A stretch of 64,000 nt of DNA from Corynebacterium resistens DSM 45100 (GTDB taxonomy: Bacteria > Actinomycetota > Actinomycetes > Mycobacteriales > Mycobacteriaceae). The notes below the pieces were generated by a model. That model had not been told where the DNA came from, made no database searches, and worked only from the letters and a program-made list of their open reading frames with translations. Both the position numbers and the translations under genes were made by a program. The DNA lies in NCBI RefSeq assembly GCF_000177535.2, contig NC_015673.1, positions 372,001-436,000 of the forward strand. The letters run 5' to 3'. Shown one piece after another: positions 1-7,825 of the stretch (position 1 is the first letter of the stretch; every line of letters begins with the position of its first letter).

Positions 1-228
1 GAACCGACTGGCAATCTTGATTCGAACAGCTCCACTGAAGTGTTGAATATTCTGCGGACCGCCGTTGACCAAGACGGCCAGACAGTGGTTATTGTGACAC
101 ACGATCCCCGGGCGGCTTCCTTCGCTGATCGGGTTATTTTCCTTGCCGATGGACAAATCGTTGATGAACTTCAGCAGCCTAGTGCGGACGATATTTTGTC
201 CACAATGGCACGTATTCAAGACCTATAG
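1..228 (+). CDS. ABC transporter ATP-binding protein, 3' end only
   Basis: This is the C-terminal 75 residues of an ABC ATPase whose start lies before the window. The first visible residues, EPTGNLDS, are the end of the Walker B/D-loop region typical of LolD/MacB-type ATPases. The H-loop histidine follows about 25 residues later in VIVTHDPRAA. The gene stops 14 bases before the large permease at 243, so the two form an operon and the ATPase very probably energises that permease. This subgroup drives extrusion or mechanotransmission rather than import. Confidence in the family is high; the substrate is unknown. Confidence 0.9.
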   Translation, partial: EPTGNLDSNSSTEVLNILRTAVDQDGQTVVIVTHDPRAASFADRVIFLADGQIVDELQQPSADDILSTMARIQDL

Positions 229-242
229 ATTGAGAGCGCGCG

Positions 243-2873
243 ATGAATAGAAGTATGTGGCGCCTTTCGGTGCGTAGTGTTCTGGCGAACAAAGTTCGCT
301 TCTTGTTGACAATTCTTTCGGTCGTTTTGGGCACCGGATTTATTGCCGGATCGTTTATGTTTACGGACGCACTACAGCGTTCATTCGACGGAATCGTATC
401 CAATAGTTACAGCAGCGTAGACGTTGCCGTGCAGTCTAAGCCTGGCGAGCCGCTGAAGGTCTCCGACAAAGTTGGAGACAAACTTCGAAAGGAACCAGGC
501 GTCGAGAAAGTAAATGTCGCCGATGCCGTTAATGCGTTGCTAGCGAACAAGGACGACGAGGTCATCAAAACCGGCGGGGCCCCCTCCGTGGTGAGTGCCT
601 ACTATTCGAATGACGAGGTCGTCGGCCCTGCTATTGATCTCGTTGAAGGAAGTGCCCCCAAGGGCAATAAGCAGGTAGTCCTTAATAAAACCGCCGCCGA
701 TAAATACGGTGTTCACGCTGGCGATAAGATGACGGTGTTCACACAAGACGGTAAGCGAATGCCGGTGACGGTTAGTGGCATTTACACCGTGGACATGGAA
801 GTTGGCGGATATGCCGGCGCATTCATGGATGAAACGGCATTCCTGAACACTTTTAGCAGTGGCCAGCTTAAAGACGGTTATTTCGTGAAGGCAAACCCCG
901 GCACGAACGTCGCGGAACTCAAGGAAACCCTAGCTAAGAAATACCCCAACGCCAAGGTTGAGGAAGGCAAAGTTATTGCCGAACAAGAATCCAAGGAAAT
1001 TAAAGAGGGGTTGAAGTTCGTCAACTATTTCCTTGTGGCATTCGGGCTTGTAGCGCTACTTGTGGGCACATTCATCATTGCCAATACATTCTCAATGATT
1101 GTTGCCCAAAGAATGCGGGAATTCGCGCTACTTCGCTCTCTTGGAATGTCACAGGGGCAACTCACTGTCTCAGTGATTTTCGAATCCATCATTGTGGGCA
1201 TCGTCGGTTCACTTCTTGGCGTCCTAGCTGGCGTAGGCATCGTTAAAGCGATCTACGCAATCATGGACGCAGTCGGCTTCGGTCTGCCAACTTCGGGATT
1301 AACTTTGACGCCACAAGCCGTGCTCATCCCACTCGTCCTAGGACTCTTGGTTACAGTGGCGAGCGCTTGGGCGCCGGCCCGCCGCGCGGGCCGCGTGCAC
1401 CCTGTGGAAGCTATGCGCTCCGGAGATCAGTCCTCCTCGAGCTCGCTGAAGACGCGCACAGTGGTTGGCACCACCATGTTTCTTTTGGGTGCGGCCGGTG
1501 CAGCATTCTCCGCTTTCGCATGGGCGGATGCCGAAACCAAGCCCCGTGCAATAGTGATAGGTGTTGGCGCCCTGTTGATTATCATCGGCACATTCATGGT
1601 GTCTCCAGCGCTTTCTCGCATCATCGTTCCTGGTCTGGGCCGGTTGATTGGTGCACCATTTGGCGCAGTCGGGAAACTCGCCGCCACCAACTCGCAACGT
1701 AATCCGCGGCGTACAGCCGCGACCGCTTTTGCTTTGACACTGGGTGTGGCACTGGTGGCTTCGTTCGGAATGCTCGGCGCGTCCATGAAAGCATCGATTA
1801 GCGGAGTGCTAGAAAGCAGTATCAGCGCTAACTATGTGGTTGCCGGTGATTCTCAAGGCGCCTTCACCGTCACCGAACCTGCTCTACGTGATATTCACAA
1901 GACTGAGGGAGTCGGCCAAGCCACCGCTTTGCGTGGTACCCCACTAAAGCCTCTGGACCAGAAAAGCAGGGGAGGCGGCTCGGTACTTTCCGTTGAGGGT
2001 CCTTTGTCGGATGCAGTTAAGGTCACTGTGAAAAGCGGAAACCTGGATCTTGGTAAGGACGGCATGATCGTGGATGCCAAGGTAGCAGAAGCGAACGGCT
2101 GGAAGGTCGGCGACAAGATTCGGCTGGGGATGTCCAGTCTGCCCGGGGGCAATCCACATTCTCAGAATCAGGGACTACCGGAGAGGTTGGCTGGAAAACC
2201 TCTAGCAACCGCTACGTTGAAGGGCACTTACGAATCGAATCAGGTTTTGGGGGATAAGGTCATCAGCCAGGACATCGTCGATGGCCTCATGAAAGACGGT
2301 TCCCCGCTTGCGCCTTTCGCGAAAAGCATTCCCATCGTTATGGTCATGGTCAATGCTGCGGACGGCACCTCGGCCGACACTTTGAAAGCTAACCTTGAGA
2401 AGTCGATGGATAAGTACATCATCTTCCAGGTGCTGTCCCCGCAGGATCTCGCGGGTCAAAGTGCTCAGATGGTCGACGGCATGCTGAACACCCTCTATGC
2501 ACTCTTGGCACTCGCCATCATCATCGCTGTGTTGGGCATTATCAACACGCTCGCCTTGAACGTCATCGAAAGGCGTCAGGAAATTGGCATGCTGCGCGCC
2601 GTGGGAACCTACCGCGGGCAGGTTCGTCGAATGATCACTTTGGAAGCAATCCAAATCGCCGTGTATGGCGCCCTGGTGGGTGTTCTCGTCGGATTGGGAT
2701 TGGGCTGGTGCTTCATTCGAGTGCTGCAGGGCACTGGTCTGGATGAAATTGCAGTGCCTTGGGTTCAAGTCGCAGCCATGATGGCAGGGTCCGCGGTGGT
2801 CGGTGCAGTGGCCGCACTGTGGCCTGCTCACAAGGCTGCACGTACCGCGCCGCTGGAGGCCATTACAGACTAA
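243..2873 (+). CDS. MacB/FtsX-type ABC transporter permease
   Basis: An 876-residue membrane protein made of two FtsX-like halves. Each half has an N-terminal membrane segment, a large extracytoplasmic domain and three further helices. The first segment lies near residues 15-40 and a group near 260-390. A second unit starts near 490 and the last three helices fill about 765-870, ending in the usual ALWPAHKAART-type tail. Length and duplicated layout match actinobacterial FtsX-family exporters. It follows its ATPase by 14 bases, with a GAGAG-like ribosome site before the ATG. A strong terminator follows, so it closes the operon. The substrate (lipid, peptide or drug) cannot be inferred. Confidence 0.9.
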   Translation: MNRSMWRLSVRSVLANKVRFLLTILSVVLGTGFIAGSFMFTDALQRSFDGIVSNSYSSVDVAVQSKPGEPLKVSDKVGDKLRKEPGVEKVNVADAVNALLANKDDEVIKTGGAPSVVSAYYSNDEVVGPAIDLVEGSAPKGNKQVVLNKTAADKYGVHAGDKMTVFTQDGKRMPVTVSGIYTVDMEVGGYAGAFMDETAFLNTFSSGQLKDGYFVKANPGTNVAELKETLAKKYPNAKVEEGKVIAEQESKEIKEGLKFVNYFLVAFGLVALLVGTFIIANTFSMIVAQRMREFALLRSLGMSQGQLTVSVIFESIIVGIVGSLLGVLAGVGIVKAIYAIMDAVGFGLPTSGLTLTPQAVLIPLVLGLLVTVASAWAPARRAGRVHPVEAMRSGDQSSSSSLKTRTVVGTTMFLLGAAGAAFSAFAWADAETKPRAIVIGVGALLIIIGTFMVSPALSRIIVPGLGRLIGAPFGAVGKLAATNSQRNPRRTAATAFALTLGVALVASFGMLGASMKASISGVLESSISANYVVAGDSQGAFTVTEPALRDIHKTEGVGQATALRGTPLKPLDQKSRGGGSVLSVEGPLSDAVKVTVKSGNLDLGKDGMIVDAKVAEANGWKVGDKIRLGMSSLPGGNPHSQNQGLPERLAGKPLATATLKGTYESNQVLGDKVISQDIVDGLMKDGSPLAPFAKSIPIVMVMVNAADGTSADTLKANLEKSMDKYIIFQVLSPQDLAGQSAQMVDGMLNTLYALLALAIIIAVLGIINTLALNVIERRQEIGMLRAVGTYRGQVRRMITLEAIQIAVYGALVGVLVGLGLGWCFIRVLQGTGLDEIAVPWVQVAAMMAGSAVVGAVAALWPAHKAARTAPLEAITD

Positions 2874-2928
2874 CCGGCCATCCATCTGGTGTGGCTGTCC
2901 AACCAACTGAACAATTGATTTTTTTCTT

Positions 2929-2972
2929 AGACCGCAAGCTTGCACGACCCTCGTGAAAGCTTTCGGTCTTTT
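2929..2972 (+). terminator. Rho-independent terminator after the ABC exporter operon
   Basis: Inverted repeat with arms AGACCG-C-AAGCTT and AAGCTT-T-CGGTCT around a short loop, followed directly by TTTT. It lies 55 bases after the permease stop and is oriented to end that operon. Confidence 0.8.
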
Positions 2973-2974
2973 CT

Positions 2975-3028
2975 TAACGCATGGCCCCTCTGTAACACAT
3001 GGCCTCGCTGTAACGCATGGCACCTGTA
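2975..3028 (+). repeat. Three tandem imperfect 18-bp repeats
   Basis: Three consecutive 18-base units (2975-2992, 2993-3010, 3011-3028) share TAACxCATGGCxCCxxTG. They lie immediately after the terminator and 30 bases before the hydrolase-like start, so they probably sit in its promoter or leader. No function is known for them. Confidence 0.7.
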
Positions 3029-3059
3029 CCTCGGAGATCGACTGTGCGCGAGGTTTACA

Positions 3060-4082
3060 ATGGAACGCATGAGTTCAGAACAGCGAATGGAGAGCACGCA
3101 GACTCCCAACTCCGATATCGTGAACCTTCCTGCTGCACCGAAGGATGTTCAAGAAGGGGTACAGCCACTAACCCCAGCAGAACAGGTTCCACAGCTATCG
3201 GATTATTTCGAAGACAACTACCCTGAACTTTTCCAATCGCTGACGACAGACGAAGGCGCCTCATTCCGGGAGCAAGGGTTGGCTGTTCCAGCAGAACTCA
3301 TTGCAGAAACGGAAGGCCGTTGGGCTAGGTTTCCCGACCTTCTCACTCATGCAAGCCTCTTGGTTTTGGGCGCCGGTCTTGATCACCGAATGCCGCATGT
3401 TGCTCAACTCTCGGCAGGAACTAATGTACAGAACTGGGCAGACTATTCATCGGATCTGCCGAGCCTGCCGGAAGGTGTAACCGCCCGTATCATTACCCCG
3501 AGCAATCCCACAGGCAACCTCGCTATAAGCATTCATGGGGGGCCAGGCTGGTTTGGGGATGGCGCCAGCCATGACTTCCTCTGGCTGCCGCTTTTCGCGG
3601 CGATTGCCGAACAATCCGGCGCCACCATCGTGGATCTGACTTTTCCCCTGCCCGGCCAGAATCAATGGTCGTGGAAGCCAGCCCAAGAGGCAGTGGATAC
3701 AGCTTGCGAGACCATTGTGGGCGCATCAGACGCCTTGCATTGCGACACGAGCAACCCAGCCCTAGTCACGTTTGGCTCGGGTATTCTAGCGGCTGAAACC
3801 GCAGCTAGGCGCTTTGATCGCTTTCTCTTCATGACGCCCCGCGTCCCCAGCGAGGGCTTCGCCCAAGCGCTGCCGGGGGCGTCGGTCCTGCTTTCATTGG
3901 CGACGCAAGATACCCGTGCAGACGATGAATCCGATATTCGGGCGTATTTCGATGCCACAGAGGCAAAGGTGCAGTACGACTTGAATGAATCGGAGCACCT
4001 AATCGCTGCACCCGCTGTGTGGAGAGAGCGTGTGGCTAAAGCGGCTGATTGGCTACGCTCAAGCTATTTGGGCAGGAGCTAA
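3060..4082 (+). CDS. Alpha/beta-hydrolase-like protein
   Basis: A 340-residue protein. HGGPGWFGDG in the middle is a typical oxyanion-hole motif of alpha/beta hydrolases. TFGSGIL downstream looks like a degenerate nucleophile elbow (G-x-S-x-G reduced to GSG). A late ESEHL segment could hold the catalytic His. The N-terminal 60 residues are acidic and low in complexity. I chose ATG 3060 because GAGG stands six bases upstream; ATGs at 3069 and 3087 are alternatives. It converges with the GntR gene, the two overlapping by four bases. Whether it is an active esterase/peptidase or a structural relative is not clear. Confidence 0.65.
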   Translation: MERMSSEQRMESTQTPNSDIVNLPAAPKDVQEGVQPLTPAEQVPQLSDYFEDNYPELFQSLTTDEGASFREQGLAVPAELIAETEGRWARFPDLLTHASLLVLGAGLDHRMPHVAQLSAGTNVQNWADYSSDLPSLPEGVTARIITPSNPTGNLAISIHGGPGWFGDGASHDFLWLPLFAAIAEQSGATIVDLTFPLPGQNQWSWKPAQEAVDTACETIVGASDALHCDTSNPALVTFGSGILAAETAARRFDRFLFMTPRVPSEGFAQALPGASVLLSLATQDTRADDESDIRAYFDATEAKVQYDLNESEHLIAAPAVWRERVAKAADWLRSSYLGRS

Positions 4083-4717
4083 ACGAGTGGCTTGAAATCG
4101 CTGGTGTACGTCACGTCTAAGCAATCCCGAGTGCGAACAATGGTGTCCCGCAAAACTTCGGCGGCTTCGGAGCGTTGCCCCTGGCTCAGGAGCTCCACTA
4201 TCTTGCGATACTCGGAGATATAGGGCGCCTGGAACTCATCTTTCGTTTTACTGATCTCGATGATGAATAGGCGCATCTTCGCCAAAATCTCATCCATCAG
4301 TTCGTTGAGCTGTTCACTTCCGGAGGCGCGGACGATAGCGCGGTGGAAGTTTTGCATCTCTGTGGCGACCCCGAACTCATCGCCGATGCGTAAGCAGCGT
4401 TCCGCTTGGGAAACGTAGGTTCCCAGCTCCTCGACATTTAAGTGCTCACCCCAGAGTAGAGCAGCGGGTTCCATGTGGGCACGCGCGGTGTAGTAGTCAC
4501 GCGCATCTTCTAGTGTGGGAGCGGCAATGAAAACACCGCGGTTCGGGATGCGCTCGAGCAGGCCCTGGGCGCACAAGGTAGCAAAGCTTTCCCGCAGGGT
4601 GTTTCGGGAAACTTCAAGCTGCTTCGCAAGGGCCAATTCATTGAGCTTTTCACCGGGGGTGAAGCGGCCCGAAGCGATCGCGCGCCGGATGTCAGAGGTC
4701 ACTTCTGTTGAACGCAT
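4079..4717 (-). CDS. GntR-family transcriptional regulator (FadR/FCD type)
   Basis: 212 residues. An N-terminal winged helix (about residues 5-68) contains the classic GntR pattern: LALAKQLEVSRNTLRESF and then GLLERIPNRGVFIA. An all-helical FCD effector domain follows (about 75-205), with FHRAIVRASG as the usual metal/ligand helix. FCD regulators generally respond to small carboxylic acids. A GTTGTT-A-AACAAC palindrome lies about 30 bases upstream and is the likely autoregulatory operator. Target genes are not evident; the convergent hydrolase is only a neighbour. Confidence 0.88.
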   Translation of the reverse strand: MRSTEVTSDIRRAIASGRFTPGEKLNELALAKQLEVSRNTLRESFATLCAQGLLERIPNRGVFIAAPTLEDARDYYTARAHMEPAALLWGEHLNVEELGTYVSQAERCLRIGDEFGVATEMQNFHRAIVRASGSEQLNELMDEILAKMRLFIIEISKTKDEFQAPYISEYRKIVELLSQGQRSEAAEVLRDTIVRTRDCLDVTYTSDFKPLV

Positions 4718-4745
4718 ATTCTCAGTTTACTCAAACAATCGCAAA

Positions 4746-4758
4746 GTTGTTAAACAAC
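4746..4758. promoter_or_regulatory. Likely GntR autoregulatory operator
   Basis: Perfect inverted repeat GTTGTTAAACAAC with a one-base centre, about 30 bases upstream of the GntR start. Arm length, spacing and position fit a FadR-subfamily operator. The assignment is by position and symmetry only. Confidence 0.5.
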
Positions 4759-4864
4759 CATGCCCTAATGTCTAGACCAAATTTGCTGGGCAATTGACTA
4801 TCGCCGCCCAAAGTAAATGTTCAACAAAAGAAATTGTGTCGTTAACGGTGCTGTGTAATTAACC

Positions 4865-5368
4865 CTAGGCGGAGGATCTTTGGATTGCTTTTTCAGCCAG
4901 GCGTTCAAGTATCTGCAACCCATCAAATAGCTTTCCTCTGTCTTCAGCATTGAGCATGGTGAAGAATTCTTGGAGTGAGGAATTACGAATCTCGTTTGCG
5001 CGATCGACGGCCTCGCGCCCGCTATCGGTGATGCTTAGGATCACGGCGCGACCATCCTCTGGCGCACGAGAGCGTTGAATGTAGCCCAAGGCCTCTAGGG
5101 CGGAGGCGTGTTGACTCATCGAAGGTTGGCTCACCCCGGACAGTTTGGCCATGAGTGCCATGGGGCGGGGGCCTTCTTTGAGCTGGTTGAGGGTGCTTGT
5201 TTGATTGATCGTAAGCTCCGCGTTGCTATGCAGAATCCGCATCATATGAACCCCCTTGCGGATGGCATCGCGAGCGAGAATAGCTAATTCGGAGCCGTCT
5301 TGGCCGCCAAGGGAATGGTTGGCGACGGTTTCGGCAGAGGATTCTTGTCGATCTTTGTTTTCAACCAC
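4865..5368 (-). CDS. MarR-family transcriptional regulator
   Basis: About 167 residues with the MarR winged-helix core: MALMAKLSGVSQPSMSQHASALEALGYIQR followed by the wing RAPEDGRAVILSITDSGREA. N- and C-terminal helices for dimerisation flank it. The frame opens at TTG 5389, but GTG 5368 is preferred. A perfect TATAAT stands six bases upstream of that GTG, the arrangement of a leaderless corynebacterial transcript. It is transcribed away from the DUF3239-like gene's end at 5416. The ligand and targets are unknown. Confidence 0.85.
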   Translation of the reverse strand: MVENKDRQESSAETVANHSLGGQDGSELAILARDAIRKGVHMMRILHSNAELTINQTSTLNQLKEGPRPMALMAKLSGVSQPSMSQHASALEALGYIQRSRAPEDGRAVILSITDSGREAVDRANEIRNSSLQEFFTMLNAEDRGKLFDGLQILERLAEKAIQRSSA

Positions 5369-5374
5369 AAGGAA

Positions 5375-5380
5375 ATTATA
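5375..5380 (-). promoter_or_regulatory. -10 hexamer of a probable leaderless MarR promoter
   Basis: TATAAT on the minus strand, six bases before GTG 5368. This would put the transcription start at the initiation codon. No good -35 is seen, which is common in corynebacteria. Confidence 0.5.
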
Positions 5381-5415
5381 CGTCGCCAAGTGTTTATAAA
5401 AGAATTTAACCCCAG

Positions 5416-6069
5416 TTATTGCTTGTTAAGCAAAAGGAGATTGCGCTTGGTTTTCTTCACATCGTCTAGGCGCTCAACGCCTTTTTCGGCCTTCTTCCAT
5501 TCCCGCTCGGAGATGGCTTTCTCGGCCATCGCCCACACCTTCTGATCAGACGTTCCCCAGGCCACGGGCATTGGCGAGATTTCTTCGAATGTGTGCTGAC
5601 TACGGAAAGAGCGATTTCCCAGGACTGCCATCGAGGGAACGCGCGCGCCAACCTCGCGCCGAACCCCGGGCACACTGGTTACCACGCGAGCCGCGAGTGC
5701 CGGCTGCGAACCGCGAGTCTCTGGCTCCGCGGCGGCGTCGACATAAGCAAGCAGTACGACGTCACGAGCATTGACCTCGGCGATAACTGCGGGAACCAGC
5801 TTATAAGCATCGTAGTACTGCTGGGGTGTGCCCATCTTCTTGGGAAGCACCGGGATGAGGGCCAAACACAACAGCGCGAAAACACCCAAGATGATTGCCA
5901 TTGCGATGCTAAAGATCACCACGCCCTTGATGGCAAAAATGACACCGATGACGATGAAGAGGATCAGCGCCAATAGCGCGGCTGATAATTGAGCTCGCTT
6001 GGCATCACGGAAAAACTCGTTGTGCTTGCGGGCATAGGCTTCGTCGACGTCGAAACGAAAATCAGTCAT
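5416..6069 (-). CDS. DUF3239-like corynebacterial membrane protein
   Basis: 217 residues. A charged N-terminus is followed by two membrane helices (about residues 30-75) in a hairpin, then a soluble domain of about 140 residues ending in a Lys-rich tail. Size, layout and position next to the XPB-like helicase match the DUF3239 family, known essentially from Corynebacterium. It begins three bases after the helicase stop, so the two are co-transcribed. No catalytic motif is visible and the function is unknown. Confidence 0.7.
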   Translation of the reverse strand: MTDFRFDVDEAYARKHNEFFRDAKRAQLSAALLALILFIVIGVIFAIKGVVIFSIAMAIILGVFALLCLALIPVLPKKMGTPQQYYDAYKLVPAVIAEVNARDVVLLAYVDAAAEPETRGSQPALAARVVTSVPGVRREVGARVPSMAVLGNRSFRSQHTFEEISPMPVAWGTSDQKVWAMAEKAISEREWKKAEKGVERLDDVKKTKRNLLLLNKQ

Positions 6070-6071
6070 AT

Positions 6072-7736
6072 CTAGTGCAAATCCTCAGAATCCATAATGC
6101 GGTAGCCGTAGCCTTGTTCAGCTAGGAAGCGCTGACGGTGCGCGGCATAGTCTGCATCAAGTGTGTCACGAGTGACCACGGAATAGAAGAAAGCCCCACC
6201 GCCATTGGGTTTCGGCCGAAGGATGCGCCCCAGGCGCTGGGCTTCCTCTTGCCGGGATCCGAACGTTCCCGAGATCTGAATAGCTACCGATGCGCTCGGC
6301 AAATCCACAGAGAAATTGGCTACCTTGCTAACAGCGAGAACTTTAATCTCACCGTCGCGGAATTGTTGGTAGAGCTTTTCACGTTTAGCTGTGCCGGTCC
6401 GGCCATCGATGACCGGGACATCGAACTTCTCGGCTATCTCTTCCAGCTGGTCGAGGTAGGCCCCGATGATGAGAGTGGGCTCGTCGGGGTGCAATTCCAA
6501 AATGCGACGGACGACAGTGTTCTTCTTCGGGGATGTTGCGGCAAGGCGGTATTTATCAGACTGCTCAGCTACCGCATAAGCCATGCGCTCATCATCATCC
6601 AATTGCACGCGAACCTCAGTGCAATCAGCTGGCGCGATCCACCCTTGGGCCTCGATGTCTTTCCAAGGCGCGTCATATCGCTTCGGTCCAATCAAACTAA
6701 AGACATCGCCTTCGCGACCGTCCTCGCGCACCAATGTGGCGGTCAGCCCCAAGCGACGGCGGGATTGTAAATCGCTTGTCATGCGGAAAACTGGGGCGGG
6801 AAGTAGATGAACCTCGTCATAGATGATCAGCCCCCAATCACGGGAGTCAAATACCTCTAGGGCCTTGAATTCGCCCTTGGTTTTGCGGGTGATCACTTGG
6901 TAGGTGGCGATTGTGACAGGGCGAATTTCCTTCTTTTCACCGGAGTACTCGCCGATTTCTTCCTCGGTCAAACTAGTCCGGCGAATTAACTCATCGCGCC
7001 ACTGGCGACCGGCGACGGTGTTTGTCACCAAGATCAATGTGGTTGCTTTTGCTTTGGCCATAGCAGCAGCGCCCACCATGGTTTTGCCTGCGCCACACGG
7101 CAGCACTACAACTCCAGAACCACCTTCCCAGAAGCTATCCGCTGCCATCTCCTGGTAGTCGCGTAGTTGCCACTGTTCGTGCTCTTGCGAAAGCTCAATG
7201 CGGTGGGCTTCGCCATCGACATATCCAGCTACATCCTCTGCGGGCCAACCAACCTTAAGCAGTTCCTGCTTGAGCCGCCCCCGCTCGGAGGGATGAACAG
7301 CCACCGTATCGGCATCGATATTCGGGCCCAGCATTGGCTTGATCTTCTTGTGGCGCTGGATTTCCGCCAAAACCGCCGGGTCTTTGGATTCCAAGATCAA
7401 CCCGTGTGCGGGATGCTTAGCCAACGTCAACCGTCCATAACGATCCATCGTGTCGGCGATATCGATCAACAAAGGTTGTGGAACGGGGAAGCGGGAATAC
7501 CGTTCCAACACATCCACGACCTGCTCGGCGTCATGTCCCGCAGCACGCGCGTTCCACAGCGCCAGTGGTGTAATGCGGTACGTGTGTACGTGCTCTGGAG
7601 CGCGTTCCAGTTCTGCAAAAGGTGCCAGCGCGTTACGGGCATCGCCCGCCGCTGGATGATCGATCTCCAGCAAAACAGTCTTATCGGATTGAACGATCAA
7701 AGGACCATCGCCGAAAGGCAAGCCGATCATCTCCAT
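6072..7736 (-). CDS. XPB-like SF2 DNA repair helicase
   Basis: 554 residues. An N-terminal domain (1-185) shared with archaeal/bacterial XPB precedes the helicase core. Visible motifs are Walker A LPCGAGKTM (about 212-220), the DEVH box (307-310), LTAT (331-334), the RED motif VREDGREGD (336-344) and a QRLGRILRP motif VI near the end. The RED motif is specific to XPB relatives. It probably unwinds DNA for repair. ATG 7736 is used; a second ATG two codons on is possible. The large helicase-associated gene lies 89 bases upstream on the same strand. Confidence 0.92.
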   Translation of the reverse strand: MEMIGLPFGDGPLIVQSDKTVLLEIDHPAAGDARNALAPFAELERAPEHVHTYRITPLALWNARAAGHDAEQVVDVLERYSRFPVPQPLLIDIADTMDRYGRLTLAKHPAHGLILESKDPAVLAEIQRHKKIKPMLGPNIDADTVAVHPSERGRLKQELLKVGWPAEDVAGYVDGEAHRIELSQEHEQWQLRDYQEMAADSFWEGGSGVVVLPCGAGKTMVGAAAMAKAKATTLILVTNTVAGRQWRDELIRRTSLTEEEIGEYSGEKKEIRPVTIATYQVITRKTKGEFKALEVFDSRDWGLIIYDEVHLLPAPVFRMTSDLQSRRRLGLTATLVREDGREGDVFSLIGPKRYDAPWKDIEAQGWIAPADCTEVRVQLDDDERMAYAVAEQSDKYRLAATSPKKNTVVRRILELHPDEPTLIIGAYLDQLEEIAEKFDVPVIDGRTGTAKREKLYQQFRDGEIKVLAVSKVANFSVDLPSASVAIQISGTFGSRQEEAQRLGRILRPKPNGGGAFFYSVVTRDTLDADYAAHRQRFLAEQGYGYRIMDSEDLH

Positions 7737-7825
7737 TTCGTGTCGCGCGAGTCAACCGTACGAGGCAACAAAACCCCGCGGTCACGTATTGATTCAAACA
7801 AGCCATTGTATCCCGAATTCCCCAA

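Noticed and set aside
2202..3023. Long open frame (273 codons) on the minus strand under the ABC permease
   Set aside because: Antisense to a well-supported FtsX-type gene; the translation is rich in Cys/His/Gln with no domain, typical of a shadow frame.
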